A DNA stretch of 64,000 bases from Poa pratensis (GCA_947311845.1 CAMZMU010000107.1:41359172-41423171), one strand, 5' to 3'; shown: positions 12,709-24,605, counted from the first letter of the stretch. Numbers and translations: made by a program. The notes: generated by a model not told the origin, from the sequence alone.

Positions 12709-12960
12709 ATCCATTAAAATATTGCACTTGGACAAATTCTTTTGAATTTTTGTCATTTTTCTAATCGGTTCTCCAAAATGAGCTACAAAAGAGCCCCAAA
12801 GGTAGCCCAAACAGTCCCATTTCTAATCCTGTCATTTTTTCGATCTTCTCCAAATGATCTCAAACTCTAGGGTTAACATCTATTGCACTAATATAGTGTC
12901 CTAGACCAATTTTTAACTCAAAATTTGTTTAAAAGTTGGTTTGATTTTAGTTGACCAATT

Positions 12961-13218
12961 CAAAAAATATTCAAAAAACATCAAAAAAAATGAAATTTCA
13001 GTGCACATGGTCTTAGTTTATCATGTACTAACAGCTCCAACTGATAAACAAGATCTAGATATATATTAAACAAGAAATGCTTCAATATGGTGTGATATTG
13101 AAGCATTTCTTGTTTAATATATATCTAGATTTTGTTTATCAGTTGGAGCTGTTAGTACATGATAAACTAAGACCATGTGCACTGGAATTTCATTTTTTTG
13201 ATGTTTTTTTTGAATATT
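12961..13218. repeat. Long inverted repeat (hairpin), arms ~125 bp
   Basis: The left arm (12961-13087) and right arm (13093-13218) are near-perfect reverse complements around a loop of about six bases. For example, ATGTACTAACAGCTCCAACT on the left mirrors AGTTGGAGCTGTTAGTACAT on the right. Weaker complementarity continues outward by another ~60-80 bp. A transcript crossing it would fold into one long hairpin. Confidence 0.9.
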
Positions 13219-14005
13219 TTATGATTATTTCAAATTCGGCCAAATTCAAGTCAAATCAGAATTTAAACAAGTTTTAAACACCAAAATGGAAAACTAAGAC
13301 TGGATCATTCTTAGTCACACCAAAATGAAGGTTTGGTGAGGTTTTGGACAATTTCATGTTGCAAATCACAGACCACCTCTCTTCACACATGAGAGTTCAT
13401 AGTTTGAGATGTGAGATTTCACACCATATTGAAGCATTTCTTGTTTAATATGTGTCTAGACCTTGTTTATCAGTTGGAGATGTTAGTACATGATAAAATA
13501 AGACCATGTGCACTGGAATTTCATTTTTTTGATGTTTTTTGAATATTTTATGATTATTTCAAATTCGGCCAAACTCAAGTCAAATCAGCATTTAAACAAG
13601 TTTTAAACACCAAAATGGAAAACTAAGCCTGGATCATTCTTAGTCACACCAAAATGAAGATTTGGTGAGTTTTTCGACAATTTCATGTTGCAAATCACAA
13701 ACCAGCTCTCTTCACATATGAGAGTTCAAATGAAGCTCTAAAGGTAGTGTAAACGGCTCCATTTCTAAGCAAGATTTTTTTCGACCTTCTCTAAATCAGC
13801 CAAATAACTTTCCTACACATCTACTCTATATATAAAAACCATGTGCACTGTTTTTTTTTTATTTTTTATGTTTTTGAATATTTTATGATTATTTCAAATT
13901 CAGTCAAACTGAAGTCAAACCAACATTTAAACAAGTTTTAAACATGAAAATGAAAAAATAAGCCTGGATCATTCTAAGTCCCACCAAAATGAAGGTTCTG
14001 TGATT
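13089..14005. repeat. Three tandem ~340-bp repeats inside the MULE
   Basis: Direct copies begin near 13089, 13428 and (degenerate) 13830. They share TTGAAGCATTTCTTGTTTAA, ACCATGTGCACTG, ATTTTATGATTATTTCAAAT, TTTAAACAAGTTTTAAAC and GGATCATTCT(T/A)AGTC in the same order. The first copy is also the right arm of the long hairpin. Confidence 0.8.
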
Positions 14006-14160
14006 ATTTTAATTTTTTCTGAATTAGTTGGTCAACCCACACAAAATCCTATGAAGATTCTGTGATTTAACCCTGTCCGTCCGATCATGCCTTGTAGAAG
14101 GAAACCCCCCGATCCGCGCCAGTCCCAGTTTTGCGCTCTGATTGGCTGTTGAATTTTTTT

Positions 14161-14375
14161 TAGCTGCAGTGTTTCGAACGCGCATAGGCCACGGCCCAAC
14201 AAACTCCACGGCCCAATAATTTTTTTTAGCTGCAGTGTTTTATTAATTTCAAACGCGCATAGGCCACGGCCCAACAAACTTCACGGCCCAACAAATTTTT
14301 TTAGCTGCAATGTTTTATTAATTTCAAACGCGCATAGTCTACGGCCTAGAAAACTCGACGGTCCAAAATTCCCAC
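14161..14375. promoter_or_regulatory. Three tandem ~70-bp repeats rich in GGCCCA boxes
   Basis: Three copies share TAGCTGCA(G/A)TGTTT, AACGCGCATAG and CACGGCCCAACAAA. The GGCCCA cores are the reverse of TGGGCC site II boxes found in plant promoters of proliferation-related genes. They lie 160-370 bp upstream of the ORF at 14534, so a promoter role is a fair inference. No TATA box was assigned. Confidence 0.45.
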
Positions 14376-14533
14376 ACTCGCCATGTCGTGCCCTAGCTAT
14401 TTCTCTTCTTATCCACTAACCCTGTCGTGCCCTAGCTATTTCCCCCATTCCCCACCCTCGCCGCCGCTCGCATTAGCTCGCCGCCGGTGATCAAATCGAG
14501 CTACGCCAGTAGATCCAGCCCCGCCGCCCGCCG

Positions 14534-14983
14534 ATGTTTAGGAAGGGAGGTCCAATCGCCGGCCGCGGTGGCCATTCCGGCGGTGGCAACGGCTCCGACG
14601 AGGAGCGGAAGGGGAAGAGGCGGGTTCTGGCTGACCCCGCTACGAAGGCCGTGGCCGCTTCCGACGGCGCTCGTTAGCAAGGCGCGCGTGCGTGGACGAA
14701 CCGCGGAATGCGGCCTCCGCCTGCGTACGAGCGCCGCGAGCTGCCTGCGTACGACCGCCGCCTCCTGCCCGGGGACTTCGTCTCCGACGAGGTCCTGCCC
14801 TGGGTCACCTTGGAGGTGTTCCAGCGCAGCACAGAGGATGAGAAGCGCCGTCAGATGGAGATTGAGCTCGACGAACGCCGCCTCGAGGTCGGGATTTACA
14901 ATTCCCTCCACGAAGTCATCGACATCAGCTCGGACTCCGACGGGCCCGGCTCCCCCGGGCTATTCGACTCCGATGAGGACTAG
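14534..14983 (+). pseudogene. Gene-like ORF in the MULE with one in-frame stop
   Basis: A 150-codon frame from ATG 14534 to the stop at 14981-14983 is interrupted only by TAG at 14675-14677. The N-terminal half is Gly/Arg-rich (MFRKGGPIAGRGG), with an acidic-basic SDEERKGKRR patch. The C-terminal half reads ELPAYDRRLLPGDFVSDEV and then a Glu/Arg-rich helix, ending in the acidic tail DSDGPGSPGLFDSDED. The codons are GC3-rich like real grass genes, and the same frame is kept on both sides of the stop. If translation starts at 14708 instead, a 91-residue protein is intact. I do not recognise the family. Promoter-like repeats upstream and an AATATAAA-like poly(A) signal near 15172 suggest a captured gene. 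Confidence 0.5.
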
Positions 14984-15264
14984 GACTGAGCGGCGCCGCC
15001 GCCTCGTCGCCGCCGCCGCACCCCCGGGGCTCCGGTGTGAGCCCAATTTTGGGTCGTAGCTAGGGGTAGGAGCAGCAGCGAACGTCCCCGCCTGTAATTT
15101 TCAGTTCATCTCCGCGTGGCGCCCCTTTTGAATCTATGAGCCACGAGCTTCTGTAATGTCGAGCTTATGTGTAATATAAAGTTTATCTACTGTATGCGCC
15201 CCGCGGGTTTATTTTATCTTCATTTATTTATGTTTTGCCTCGCCGGCGTTGCCGCGCTGCGTCG

Positions 15265-15342
15265 ATGTCGCCGGATAAGAAGAAGAAGAAGAAGCAGAGA
15301 AAGCGCGCGCAGGGGAACAGATTAAACGGTCGTTGTTGCTGA
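15265..15342 (+). CDS. Tiny basic ORF (25 aa), speculative
   Basis: A short frame begins MSPD, followed by six lysines encoded by an AAG repeat and then QRKRAQ. It resembles a nuclear localisation stretch or the start of a captured gene. It is just inside the right end of the MULE. It is too short to support without expression data. Confidence 0.15.
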   Translation: MSPDKKKKKKQRKRAQGNRLNGRCC

Positions 15343-16002
15343 CGTGGGCAATTGTGGGTCCCACCCGCATGCCTTTAATTCTAACTGACTGCGATTAAGA
15401 GCAATGAGTTAGGGAAGATATTTGAACTCAACGAGACGTCGCATGTGAACTATTTCATCGAACGATGTCGTTCTCCAGTGAATAGCATGAAAAGATGTAG
15501 TACCTAAGCTATTCGCCCATAGTCGTTGCTATTACGTGCGAAATGATCCACCCCTTTCCTGAGATGCTAATGGCGATACCCCTAAGAGTGATGATAAAGC
15601 GTCGAGTCGGTGTTTCGCTCGTTGGAGGAGTACCTACACTGAGGTATGTATTTGACAGACGTAGGACAATGATAATTACCGATGAATTTCTACAAATTGC
15701 AAGCTAATGAATAATCTGCATGGATTTGTTTTCGAAATGAGATGTGGATGCCCTCGTTTTCCAATATCAAGACCTTATAGGTAAAAGTACGGGCGGGCAC
15801 AACGTCCCCATTGCCCGGGTTCGCTCTCTCGTGCCTTATGTGAACAAAATCGTTCAGCAATCAAACTTTACTATTTTGGGCTTTGAGATCTTGGGCTTGA
15901 GTCGAGTTCAAATCCATTCCAACAGAGCTCCGCCAAATCCTATTTGACGCTTTAGGCGTCGGTTATCATGGCTACGCCCAACCCTCCAGCGCTAAATCGA
16001 GG

Positions 16003-16440
16003 TAAGTGGCTTCTTGGCGATTTCTTCTTCTTCCAGCGGACATAGAAGACGAGGAGGACTGCGGATTAGCCTACGAGCTACCGAGTGTGCGTACGCGAGT
16101 GCGTGCGACCCACGGACCGGCCTGCTTTGTGTGGCTCATGTGTTCTCCGTGGAGCCCTCCTCGCGCATGGGGGGGGGGGGGGGGGGGGGGTAGGAGGAGA
16201 TACTCGCGGCGGCGGGTATTCGCCTCCAAGGCACCAGCAGGATCCCCCTCCCCCTTCCTCTTGGGCAAACCCCACTAAAGGAAACCCTAGCCTGATGGGC
16301 CCACCAGGTGGATCGTCCGTCCGCCTTTCGATCTCCGTCGGTTCTTATCATCTCGTAGGGCTGACCGGGGTCGAGGTCCGAGAGATGATGACTATGTCGT
16401 ATAATGTTTGACGTTTAGCTTTGGAATCTTCTTTGTTAGT
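16003..16440. repeat. KEA 5'-flank repeat, copy C
   Basis: Third copy of the block described at 9090-9625, starting at the CTTGGCGATTTCTTC landmark and running through the ATCCGAGAGA-type end (here GGTCCGAGAGATGATGA). It carries a run of 22 G residues (16169-16190) where copy A has a short GCGGGGCC. Confidence 0.75.
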
Positions 16441-16860
16441 TTTGTGTGAGGTGGCAGACGGAATATAGGTAATATCCCCCTATAAACGTAGAACAAATAG
16501 CAAGGAGTTCTACAAATTGCATGTTGGAAAACTCTGCACGGAGTCTGTTTTTGAAACGAGAGGTGGAGGCCTTCGTTTTCCATTATCGAGACCTGATAAT
16601 TAAAATTTAGAAGTACATACAAACGAATAGAAAAAAAGGATAAACGATAAGCCGATGGTCGATTTTTGGGATCGGATCCTACTTCAAATCTAGAGAAACA
16701 TGACCCAAACATGGATCAAATGCGCTCCAAGTTGATAGACATAGTAATAAATTAGAATCACATCCATTAGTTATAATTTAAAATTTAATTACCAATTGGA
16801 CCCGTGTAGCAATAGTTAGAAGTACTGACCGCTCTAATCTTCATCTTTCTCACACAAAGG

Positions 16861-17880
16861 TTGGACCGACTCGGTCCGCTGGACCGCGCCCCGCCTCGCC
16901 ATCGACCGCCTCGGAGCTGGCCTTGTCGTCCTCGCGCACGTCGGCCCACTTGGCCACGGACGCCGGTCTCGCATACATCGGTCTCGTGTACGAAGGCCCC
17001 CACACCGACCCAACTGGTGTCGCCTGCGCTGGCCTCTCCTGCCTCAGTTTCGCCAGACCGCGACCCATCCCCAACAGTTTCTGATGACGACTTCGACGAT
17101 GCAGCCTCTGTTGCTGCCTTCCCCTCGTCTCACTCCTCTCCGACCACGACACCGTCGTGTTCGCCGCCCCAGCCCTTGTGGCTCCTCCTCATCGGATGGT
17201 GACGCGCCGCCAAGCTGGCAAGATCATCGGTCCGCGTGAGCAACGTCCATGTCGACACTGTCGCCGCTCCATCACCGGTTCCCAAGTCCGTTCGTGGTGC
17301 TCTTAAAGACCCGAACTGTCTTGCCGCGGTGACTGACGAGTACGGTTCTCTTCTCGCCAACGACATGTGGGATCTCGTCCTTCCCACCCGTCAACATCAA
17401 CGTCGTCTCCGACAAGTGGGTCTTTCGTCACAAGCTCAAGACGGACGACACCCTCGACTGCTAGAAAGCACGCTGGGTGCTGCACGGTTTCTCTCAGGAG
17501 CACGACATCGACTTCGACGAGACATTTAGCCCGATGGTCAAACCTACTACCATCCGGGTTATCCTCTCCCCAACTGGAATCCGTCAAGTCGATGTCAAGA
17601 ACGCCTTTCTCCATGGGAAGCTCTCCGAGTTGGTGTACTGCCACCAGCCTACTAGGTTCGTCGACGCTACCCGCCCTAACCAAGTGTGTCGTCTCAACCG
17701 TGCTCTCTATTGATTGAAGCAAGCCCCTGGGGCGTGGTACCATCGTTTCGCCACCTTCATCACCAACTTCGGCTTCACCTGCTCCAAGTTGGACATGTAT
17801 CTCTTCATCCTCCATGGCTCTCTGGCACGACATACCTCCTACTCTACGTCGAAGATATCAGAGGGATGATATTAATGGAA
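16861..17880 (+). mobile_element. Ty1-copia retrotransposon relic (reverse transcriptase)
   Basis: Degenerate copia polyprotein. The order is a Pro/Ser-rich integrase-RT linker, RRQAGKI, SVRGALKDPN, EYGSLLANDMWDLV, SDKWVFRHKLKTD, ARWVLHGFSQ, DFDETFSPMVKPTTIR, VDVKNAFLHGKL, then LKQAPGAWYHRF and YLLLYVEDI. The reading frame breaks several times, stop codons replace a Tyr before KARW and a Gly before LKQAP, and the catalytic YVDD is YVED. No LTRs were found next to it. It is a dead fragment. Confidence 0.85.
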
Positions 17881-18050
17881 CAGGTACACATGGCATGTTG
17901 GGCCCATAATAGGGGACGCGTGCGCGGTGCGCTAGGCCACAGGCCACAGCGTGGCAGCGACCCAGAGGATCAATTTTCTGGGGGAGCCCAAAAGGAAGTC
18001 GTCATTCTCTGGCCCTATCGTCCCCGATTTCTCCGACTCCCGTCCCCTCC

Positions 18051-20972
18051 ATGGAAGAGGAACAAGGAGCACGTCGTGGCGCCCCTCGTCCTAAGCTACT
18101 TCTAGGCGGAGAGGACCTTCTCAGCCCTCTGCCGGATGAGCTGCTTCTGCAGATCCTCGTCCGCCTCGGCTGCGATTGCGGCCGCTTCCTCGACAGGGGC
18201 TGTGCCCGTACTCGCACCGCCGCGCGCACGAGCAGCCTCTCCCGCCGGTGGCGCGGACTCTGGACCCACCTCCCACAACTCACCTTCCGTGATGTCTCAC
18301 TCCACCGCCTCAGATCCGTGCTCGCCTCCATCCATCCTGGCCACGCCCCGGCCCCGGCCCCGGCAGTGGCGGCGAAGCCACCATTGCGGTTGCGGCGGAG
18401 CACAAGGACGTGCGTGCTGCGCCGTCGTTCAGCTCCAGCCCCGCCGTCGACTGACCTCAAGCTCCTAAAGCATAGCTCCAATATCGTCATCGTCAAATCC
18501 GAGTCACTGCAGGAGCTCAGTGTGGACTGTGGAGATGACTATCCCAACAACTACAGAACAGACCACGTCCGCATGGAGGCCCCTGTGCTCAAGCAATTGA
18601 GCATGTCCTTCGGCACCTCTACGACCATGAGTATGTTGGTCTCCGTTTCGGCGCCAATGCTGGAGAAGGTCTCGTGGAAGTGTACTTATCACACTCCGAC
18701 CACTGGGCTTGGTCGTTGGGGCCTCTTGAATGTGATATTGAAGCCGGACCAACAGGGGCAGCTTCCTCACATCCATGTCCTCTCCCTGTGTGCGGACACT
18801 CGCGTATGTTCTCTCTCAGTTTGCTAATTTGCCGATTAAGCTCAGATTATTTGTGATACCATACCATCCCTATAAATTGTTTTTGCAGAGCTCATATAGG
18901 TTTTCAGGGGCAGCGCAAGAGCTCAGATTTCAAACAAAGATAAAGAAACATATGGTATTCCATTTCTCCATGCTGGAGCTACGTATCAGAACGTCGGGCC
19001 ATGTTTACGGAGCATTTGCGTCTCGCGTCCTTCGAATGGATCCGATTAAGACTGTTCTAAAAAGTCTCAAGATTGTCCTATGGAGATCAGAGGTAATTCA
19101 TCATTGTGCTTGCTTAGTAAGCGTTGTAGCTTAGGTAGCTTGTAATCCATGGTCGTGGAAATATATGTGGCATTTTCTAATGCATTACTCATAGGCAGCT
19201 TGTATGGTAATGGAGCTTATGGCAGTTTTCGAAGAAGAAAACCACAGCACTATAAACTGCAAGTTGCCCACAGAGAAAGATCAGTCTGATTTGACACACA
19301 TGTACAATAGTGGACAAGTTGAGGCAAAATCAGATTATACAATCACTCGTTTCTCTTCTGAAAAATCTATACATTATTTAAAACGTTCAAATAATAGTAG
19401 ATTTTGTATGAGTAGTAACAGTAAGCTTCTAATGTGTCAAGAACCAATGTGTTGGCAATACAACAGTGATATTCTAGCACATAAAAGCATTAAAGGGGTA
19501 GAAGGAAAAAAGGCATGCGCAGAGCTTCTGTGTGTATTCTGCTTTCTTCTATGACATTCACTTATGACTCTTACCATTTTTGTTCTAGATGATTATAACC
19601 TTTTCTGAAATAATGAAATGTTAATCCTCATCTGCGATAAAACAGTACAACTGTTTATATCTTGGTGAACCGCTGAAAGTAGCATTACATGGTAGATTAA
19701 AATAAAACTATTCCGTGTGCAGCAATCATGGTATCACAGTAAGTGATTAAATGAGGTTTATAAACCATCTCAAACAAATGTGGTGTTATTATATCCATGT
19801 TCATATTTAGATCGATCAAATGGTGGCATTTGCTATTAAAAAGTAGTTGTTGACCTCTCTCGGAAGCAAGCAACTGAAACGGCACCGACATGGACCTTGA
19901 ATTGTGTGAATGCAAGTCTTAAAATATTATCCACTAATGCTGTATCTTGGAGGCTGGTAAATAGAACAACTAATGATCATGTATACGAAGCTATATATGA
20001 TGTTTACCAACACGGATTTGTGTAACTCTTCCATTCGCCACAAAGACTAAATAAGAAAAACAGTACAAACAATCCACAAAATGGTAATGAATATAGTGCG
20101 AATTATATTTCCTTTTTTGTAGATTGAAGTGTAGAAGAATCAACATTTGTCGGACACTGTGATTGGTCAACAAGAACAATGATAGAATTAGTGCCGGATT
20201 ATCAAGGCTGATTAGGGTGAGGTTGACTGGGGAGATAGATAGATGTGTTCCGAAGCTTTACTAATTTGGGCACTTTTTAAGTTATTCCTTGTATACCATT
20301 TTTGGAGATTATAATCACGTGTAGGCCTCATCGAGTCACACGTGAGAGGGGGTGTTAGTGTGTTACATAATATGTTGATTGCCCACCTTCTTTCCATTAG
20401 TTCGTACTATTGGTTCTACTGGTTGGTGCATTAAACTTAACAGTTCTATCGTGATGCTAAACACGGGCCAAATTAGTACAGCTGGATGCTTTGCATCGTG
20501 GATTAGGATTATTTGTTTTTATAGGGTAGTTTTGATGTACTTCTAATGTATAGTACTTGTTCTAAAAAAAGGTTGTACGTATATCTAGACCCAAGGTCCC
20601 AATTGTCATACATCTATGATACATCGTAGTAATTTACATGTGTTTTAGGATGAAGAAGCATGCCCAGAAAATTGCCCTTGTGACGAGCCCAATTGGAGAA
20701 CCCAGAGTATATATTTGCCGGAACTTGAAGAAGTGGAAATCAGAGGCTTCGACGGAGAAGATCATGAGTTTGATTTCTGGAAACTGGTAATTACACGCGC
20801 ACCAAAGTTGAAAAGAGTGGTGATGGTCAGGGCGTCATATGAGGTCACAAGTGAAATGAGAAGCATGCTCAAGGTTTATGGCCTGGATAAGATCTTAGTC
20901 CTGGTAAGAAGGTTCTGCATGCAAGATCATCATACTTCTAAATTCATGCCTTGTCCGTATATTCTTCTCTGA
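18051..20972 (+). CDS. F-box / FBD-like protein, possibly decaying
   Basis: Member of the large grass F-box family with an FBD-like C-terminus, expected to act as substrate adaptor of an SCF ubiquitin ligase. Exons 18051-18803, 18889-19092 and 20649-20903 (or on to the stop at 20972) all join in phase 0. The F-box is LLSPLPDELLLQILVRL followed by TSSLSRRWRGLWTHLPQLTF (about residues 22-78), with an unusual Cys/Arg-rich insertion between. Exon 2 has the FSMLELRIRTSGHVYGAF motif, and exon 3 has CPENCPCDEPNWRTQS and LEEVEIRGFDGEDHEFDF, both typical of this family. The leucine-rich middle is about 100 residues shorter than usual. Around 18370-18440 another frame reads more like the family, so a frame break is likely. 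Past 20903 there is a consensus donor, but the next family-like sequence is a LINE. The true 3' end is unclear. Confidence 0.7.
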
Positions 20973-21119
20973 AAAATTATACTCCTATTTTGTTTGTGTC
21001 TTTCATGTTGTGCAAATTAGTTTTTAGGGTGGCTGGAATGTGTCGTTGTCTCTTTCACATCCCAATTATTCTTTCCAGGCTTACTTAGTTTTAGTTTGAT
21101 GTTTTTTTTTGTTTGCCAA

Positions 21120-21480
21120 AGAAATGCACGTTGTGATGCTCTGCTTAGCAATGCTTCAAGTTTTTACAAATCCTTATTTGGTCCTACCGAGAGTGATACA
21201 AATATTACATTAGACGTTCATATTCCTTGCATGTCAGATGATAATGATAGAAATAAATTACTAGAGAGATTTATCGTAGAAGAAATTAAAATAGCTTCAT
21301 CGCTCTGTCCAGATGAAGCAAAACAAAGCTCAATGGAAGTAGAGCCTACCAGCTGAATTTTATCAACATTTTTGGGACCTGGTTGGTGGGGATTAAATTC
21401 AGCTTTTCACTGATTTTTTCATGGTCGTTTATATTTGTCCAGGCTGAATTATGGTATTTTAACTTTGCTTCCTAAGTGCC
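21120..21480 (+). mobile_element. LINE reverse-transcriptase fragment
   Basis: The plus strand encodes SSFYKSLFGPTESDTN and FIVEEIKIA. After a frame change it reads NKAQWK, a stop, then SLPAEFYQHFWDLVGGD, matching the start of the non-LTR reverse transcriptase (NKAPGPDG.PAEFY.. motif). It lies directly after the F-box gene and may have replaced its last exon. It is a relic. Confidence 0.75.
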
Positions 21481-21659
21481 AATAGGCTGATGTGCATAAA
21501 AGACCGTTCTTTTCCTCTCCCGTCTCTAACCTAGCCGCCAGGCGGTTCCACAGCAAGAGTTCCCCGCCGGCGATCCGCCGCTCTCCTTCCCCTCCGCTCG
21601 CCGTCTTGGCGGCACGAGGGCGAGGGGAGCTCCAGCTCTCATTCGTGTAGTGTTTTTGT

Positions 21660-22720
21660 CCTAAGTATTTTAGATATCATGTTTCCTAGTACTTTAAAAG
21701 TCCTGTATGGGCAAGATTCCTTATTATATATTACAATGCGAAAATGTATAGAACAAAATTCTTCATCCTTGCGAGATATTAAATAAACCATTCTTCATCC
21801 TACAGCCGTACTGTTTAGTATATGTTACCATTCAATATAACTATCTTCAGTGTTCCTTTGCTAGATAACAAGCTATATATTTTCTTCTTTGTGTTATCAT
21901 TGTATTTGGCTTCATCCTTGGGAGATAATAAACCAAATATCAAGTGAAATGAGCAACGACGTAAATTCAGATGTCAAATGGTTTACTCATTCGGCATGAT
22001 TGGAACCTTAGCTATTCTTCCAGTTTTGCTATTTTTCTTAACTCCATGAAAGAACTTCCACTGAAACCGTGCCTTTGGAATAATTGTTTTCATTGTCACT
22101 TGTTCAGGACCTTCCTGCGAGTGATCTGTACTATTCTTTTGTCTTTGGTGTTTCTAAATAGCTCCATTTATTTAATCTAAATACCGGACCACTTTTGTTG
22201 GTAGTGTTTATGAGTTTTGGCATGTTTTTAATTTTCTCTTCTTGGCATGATGGGGGTTTTGTGTTCTTATAAGCTAAATTCTTCATGACGAGGAATATAT
22301 GTATACTGCTTTCAAAGAATATTCATTTCTTGAAGCACCATATACGATTTTATTTATATGTTGTCAGTAGTATCAGCAGTGAGGTATAAAACAGCAATAC
22401 TGAAGTGCGTAGTTTATATTTTTCAGTTTATCTACATAAGAGATACACGTTTGCCTTCTCATATCCATTTTCTGCCTCTTCGAACTTCTATTAATTTCCT
22501 GTCTTGCACTTGCAGGCATAGCCGGAGCTGGTGGGTGTGAAGCGTGATGGAGAATGATAAGATGATCTTTTGAATGTAGTTTGTGAGGTTTGGACAGTTT
22601 GGTTTTCTCTTTCGAAAATATCTGGCAGCGAATGTGGGTAGCATGCACTAAACTACCATTCGTTCGGCCATATGGATCAAAATGGTTCTGTTTTAATCGT
22701 AAATGATTGAGATGATCCAA
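21660..22720. other. Intergenic, AT-rich, nothing recognised
   Basis: Short open frames only. I see no domain, clear inverted termini or exon-like pattern. A GC-rich patch just before it (21530-21650) looks like a gene 5' UTR fragment but leads to no coding sequence. Confidence 0.3.
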
Positions 22721-24605
22721 TGTTGTGTCCCCATAGTTCTCCCTTGGTTATGCTGTTTCATAATCTATTAGTTGAAAGCAGCATATTAGTAGCCCACTTT
22801 GCTATTATAAACATAAGTCACATCATTCAACTTCATCACCAACAAGGCTAGAAAATTGGGAGGCTGAAGGGTTATATTTTGTTGTCATATATAGCCAGTA
22901 ATATAGCTTTACTTTATGTTGCTGAGCTGACCTTGGGTTTGTACGCATTGGCTGTTCATAATACTGCTATTAGCGGAAATTCATTTTGGTTGCTGAGCTC
23001 AAGTGCTCCCTCTATTTTAAAAAATACAAAAAAATATGTTTATATGTTCCAAAAAAATCTGAGAGACATTATGCATGTTGTCAATGATGTATCGGCAAAC
23101 ATGCAAAATCTCCGACCTCTCTTCGGTGGTCTCGCTCTAGAATGGCAACTTAACTCTGCGGTTTCAGGTCGAGCTCTTCCTCTAGATGCGACGAATCCAA
23201 TCTCTATTGACCAACAATCTCTTAGCTGCACCCAAATCGTTCATCTCAAACTCACTCTTGAGCATGGCCCGATTTGAAATACTTTATATTCTGAAATAAT
23301 GACAAAATGTTGTAGTCTCAAAGACAACTAGAGGAGTTCGATATTAGTTATATTACATGTCGAATCACTGTTCTTGTTAAGCCATACGTGTTTGTATTCA
23401 TGGATGCAAAACAAGGGGACATACATTGGTACTCTCTGGGAATAACAAGACTATCCTGCTGCAGAATATCCTTCTTAAAATTCCAATTTACAAATTATCT
23501 AATACATACTTCCTTTTCGATAACTAAATATTCCCTAATAGGTAAAATTGCATTCCAGTTCATACAAGCCATGCTGATTAATTGGTTTAATTCTATTTCT
23601 GCATCCACATTTCAGCTACGAAAGTGACGTGCAAATTACTGAAGATCAAGTAGTACATCCACGGGAAGATTGTGTGATGCAATCAGATTGGAACCTTAGG
23701 AGCTACTGAAAAACTGGTTGTTGGTAGCAACATTTCTACACATAATAGTTTGTGGTGATGCTCAAAACATCGAGATTAATTCACACCGTGCTCGCGGCCA
23801 GGAGAAGCTGAAGAGCAGAGTCTAGAAGGCGCAAAGGTCTTACGCAAACTCATGTTTGAACCTCCATGAACTAGTTGCAATACTTGTCTCGGGCGACGCT
23901 TGCAATTTTCCCTCTGCTAAATCAGTGAAATGCAGTTGATACAATCTAGTACGGCCATCCTTTTCTCCCTCGGCAGGGGTTTTGGCACACCCACTAGAAG
24001 AGAAACAATTATTATGTCTTAATTTTAAGAAAAATTGGGCACATAACATTCGAAATGACTCGCTAGTAAGGAAACCCGATGAATCACCACGACTACACAT
24101 ACACACTACCTATCTACACTAGTTTCCTGGTGCCACGAAACACATAATAATATCAATAAAATTGTCTAGCTAAAATAGGTCTGTAGTCCACAAGACAAAC
24201 AAGCACATAACAGTTAAGAATCAATACAATTATCCTGTCGAGATCATTGCTGCAATGAGAGTCTCTAGAGAAGACGGAACCCTCTCCGACTACACGAAGA
24301 TGATGACTCAAACCTTCCTAACCAACGATACTCTACCGGCCACGCCTTAAACAGCCAACAACTCACTCAAAAGTGAAAGCCACGCCTGTAAAATGATGTT
24401 GGAAAGAACTTACGTGACAAATAAGGAATATAATCATATTTTATAAAGTCATGTTGAGTAGAACAAACTGCAGTACATTTTTACAGTGTCTCGTCGGAAT
24501 GCTAGATATTAAAAGAAGTGCAATTGTACATCGGCATTATGAGACTTGTATGTATGTCAGGCAAGGGATCATTGGTGCACAGGAAACATATGGATGATCA
24601 TATCT

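Larger units (their letters stand above)
10875..15518 (+). mobile_element. Mutator-like element (Pack-MULE candidate), 4,644 bp
   Basis: The element begins GGGGCGAATAGC and ends GCTATTCGCCC. It is flanked by a perfect 9-bp target-site duplication ATAGTCGTT (10866-10874 and 15519-15527), the length typical of Mutator transposition. The terminal inverted repeats are clear over about 85-90 bp (left GCGAATAGCT(C/T)AGGT, later TAGCTCACATGCG versus TAGTTCACATGCG). Weaker similarity extends to about 200 bp, including a shared GTGGGACCCA box. No transposase was found, so it is non-autonomous. Inside are two gene-like ORFs, a long hairpin, a tRNA-like segment and promoter-like repeats. It interrupts the unit that separates flank repeats B and C. 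Confidence 0.9.

Noticed and set aside
19204..19554. 116-codon frame in the F-box intron as an extra exon
   Set aside because: It has no similarity to the F-box family, and the flanking exons join perfectly in phase without it.
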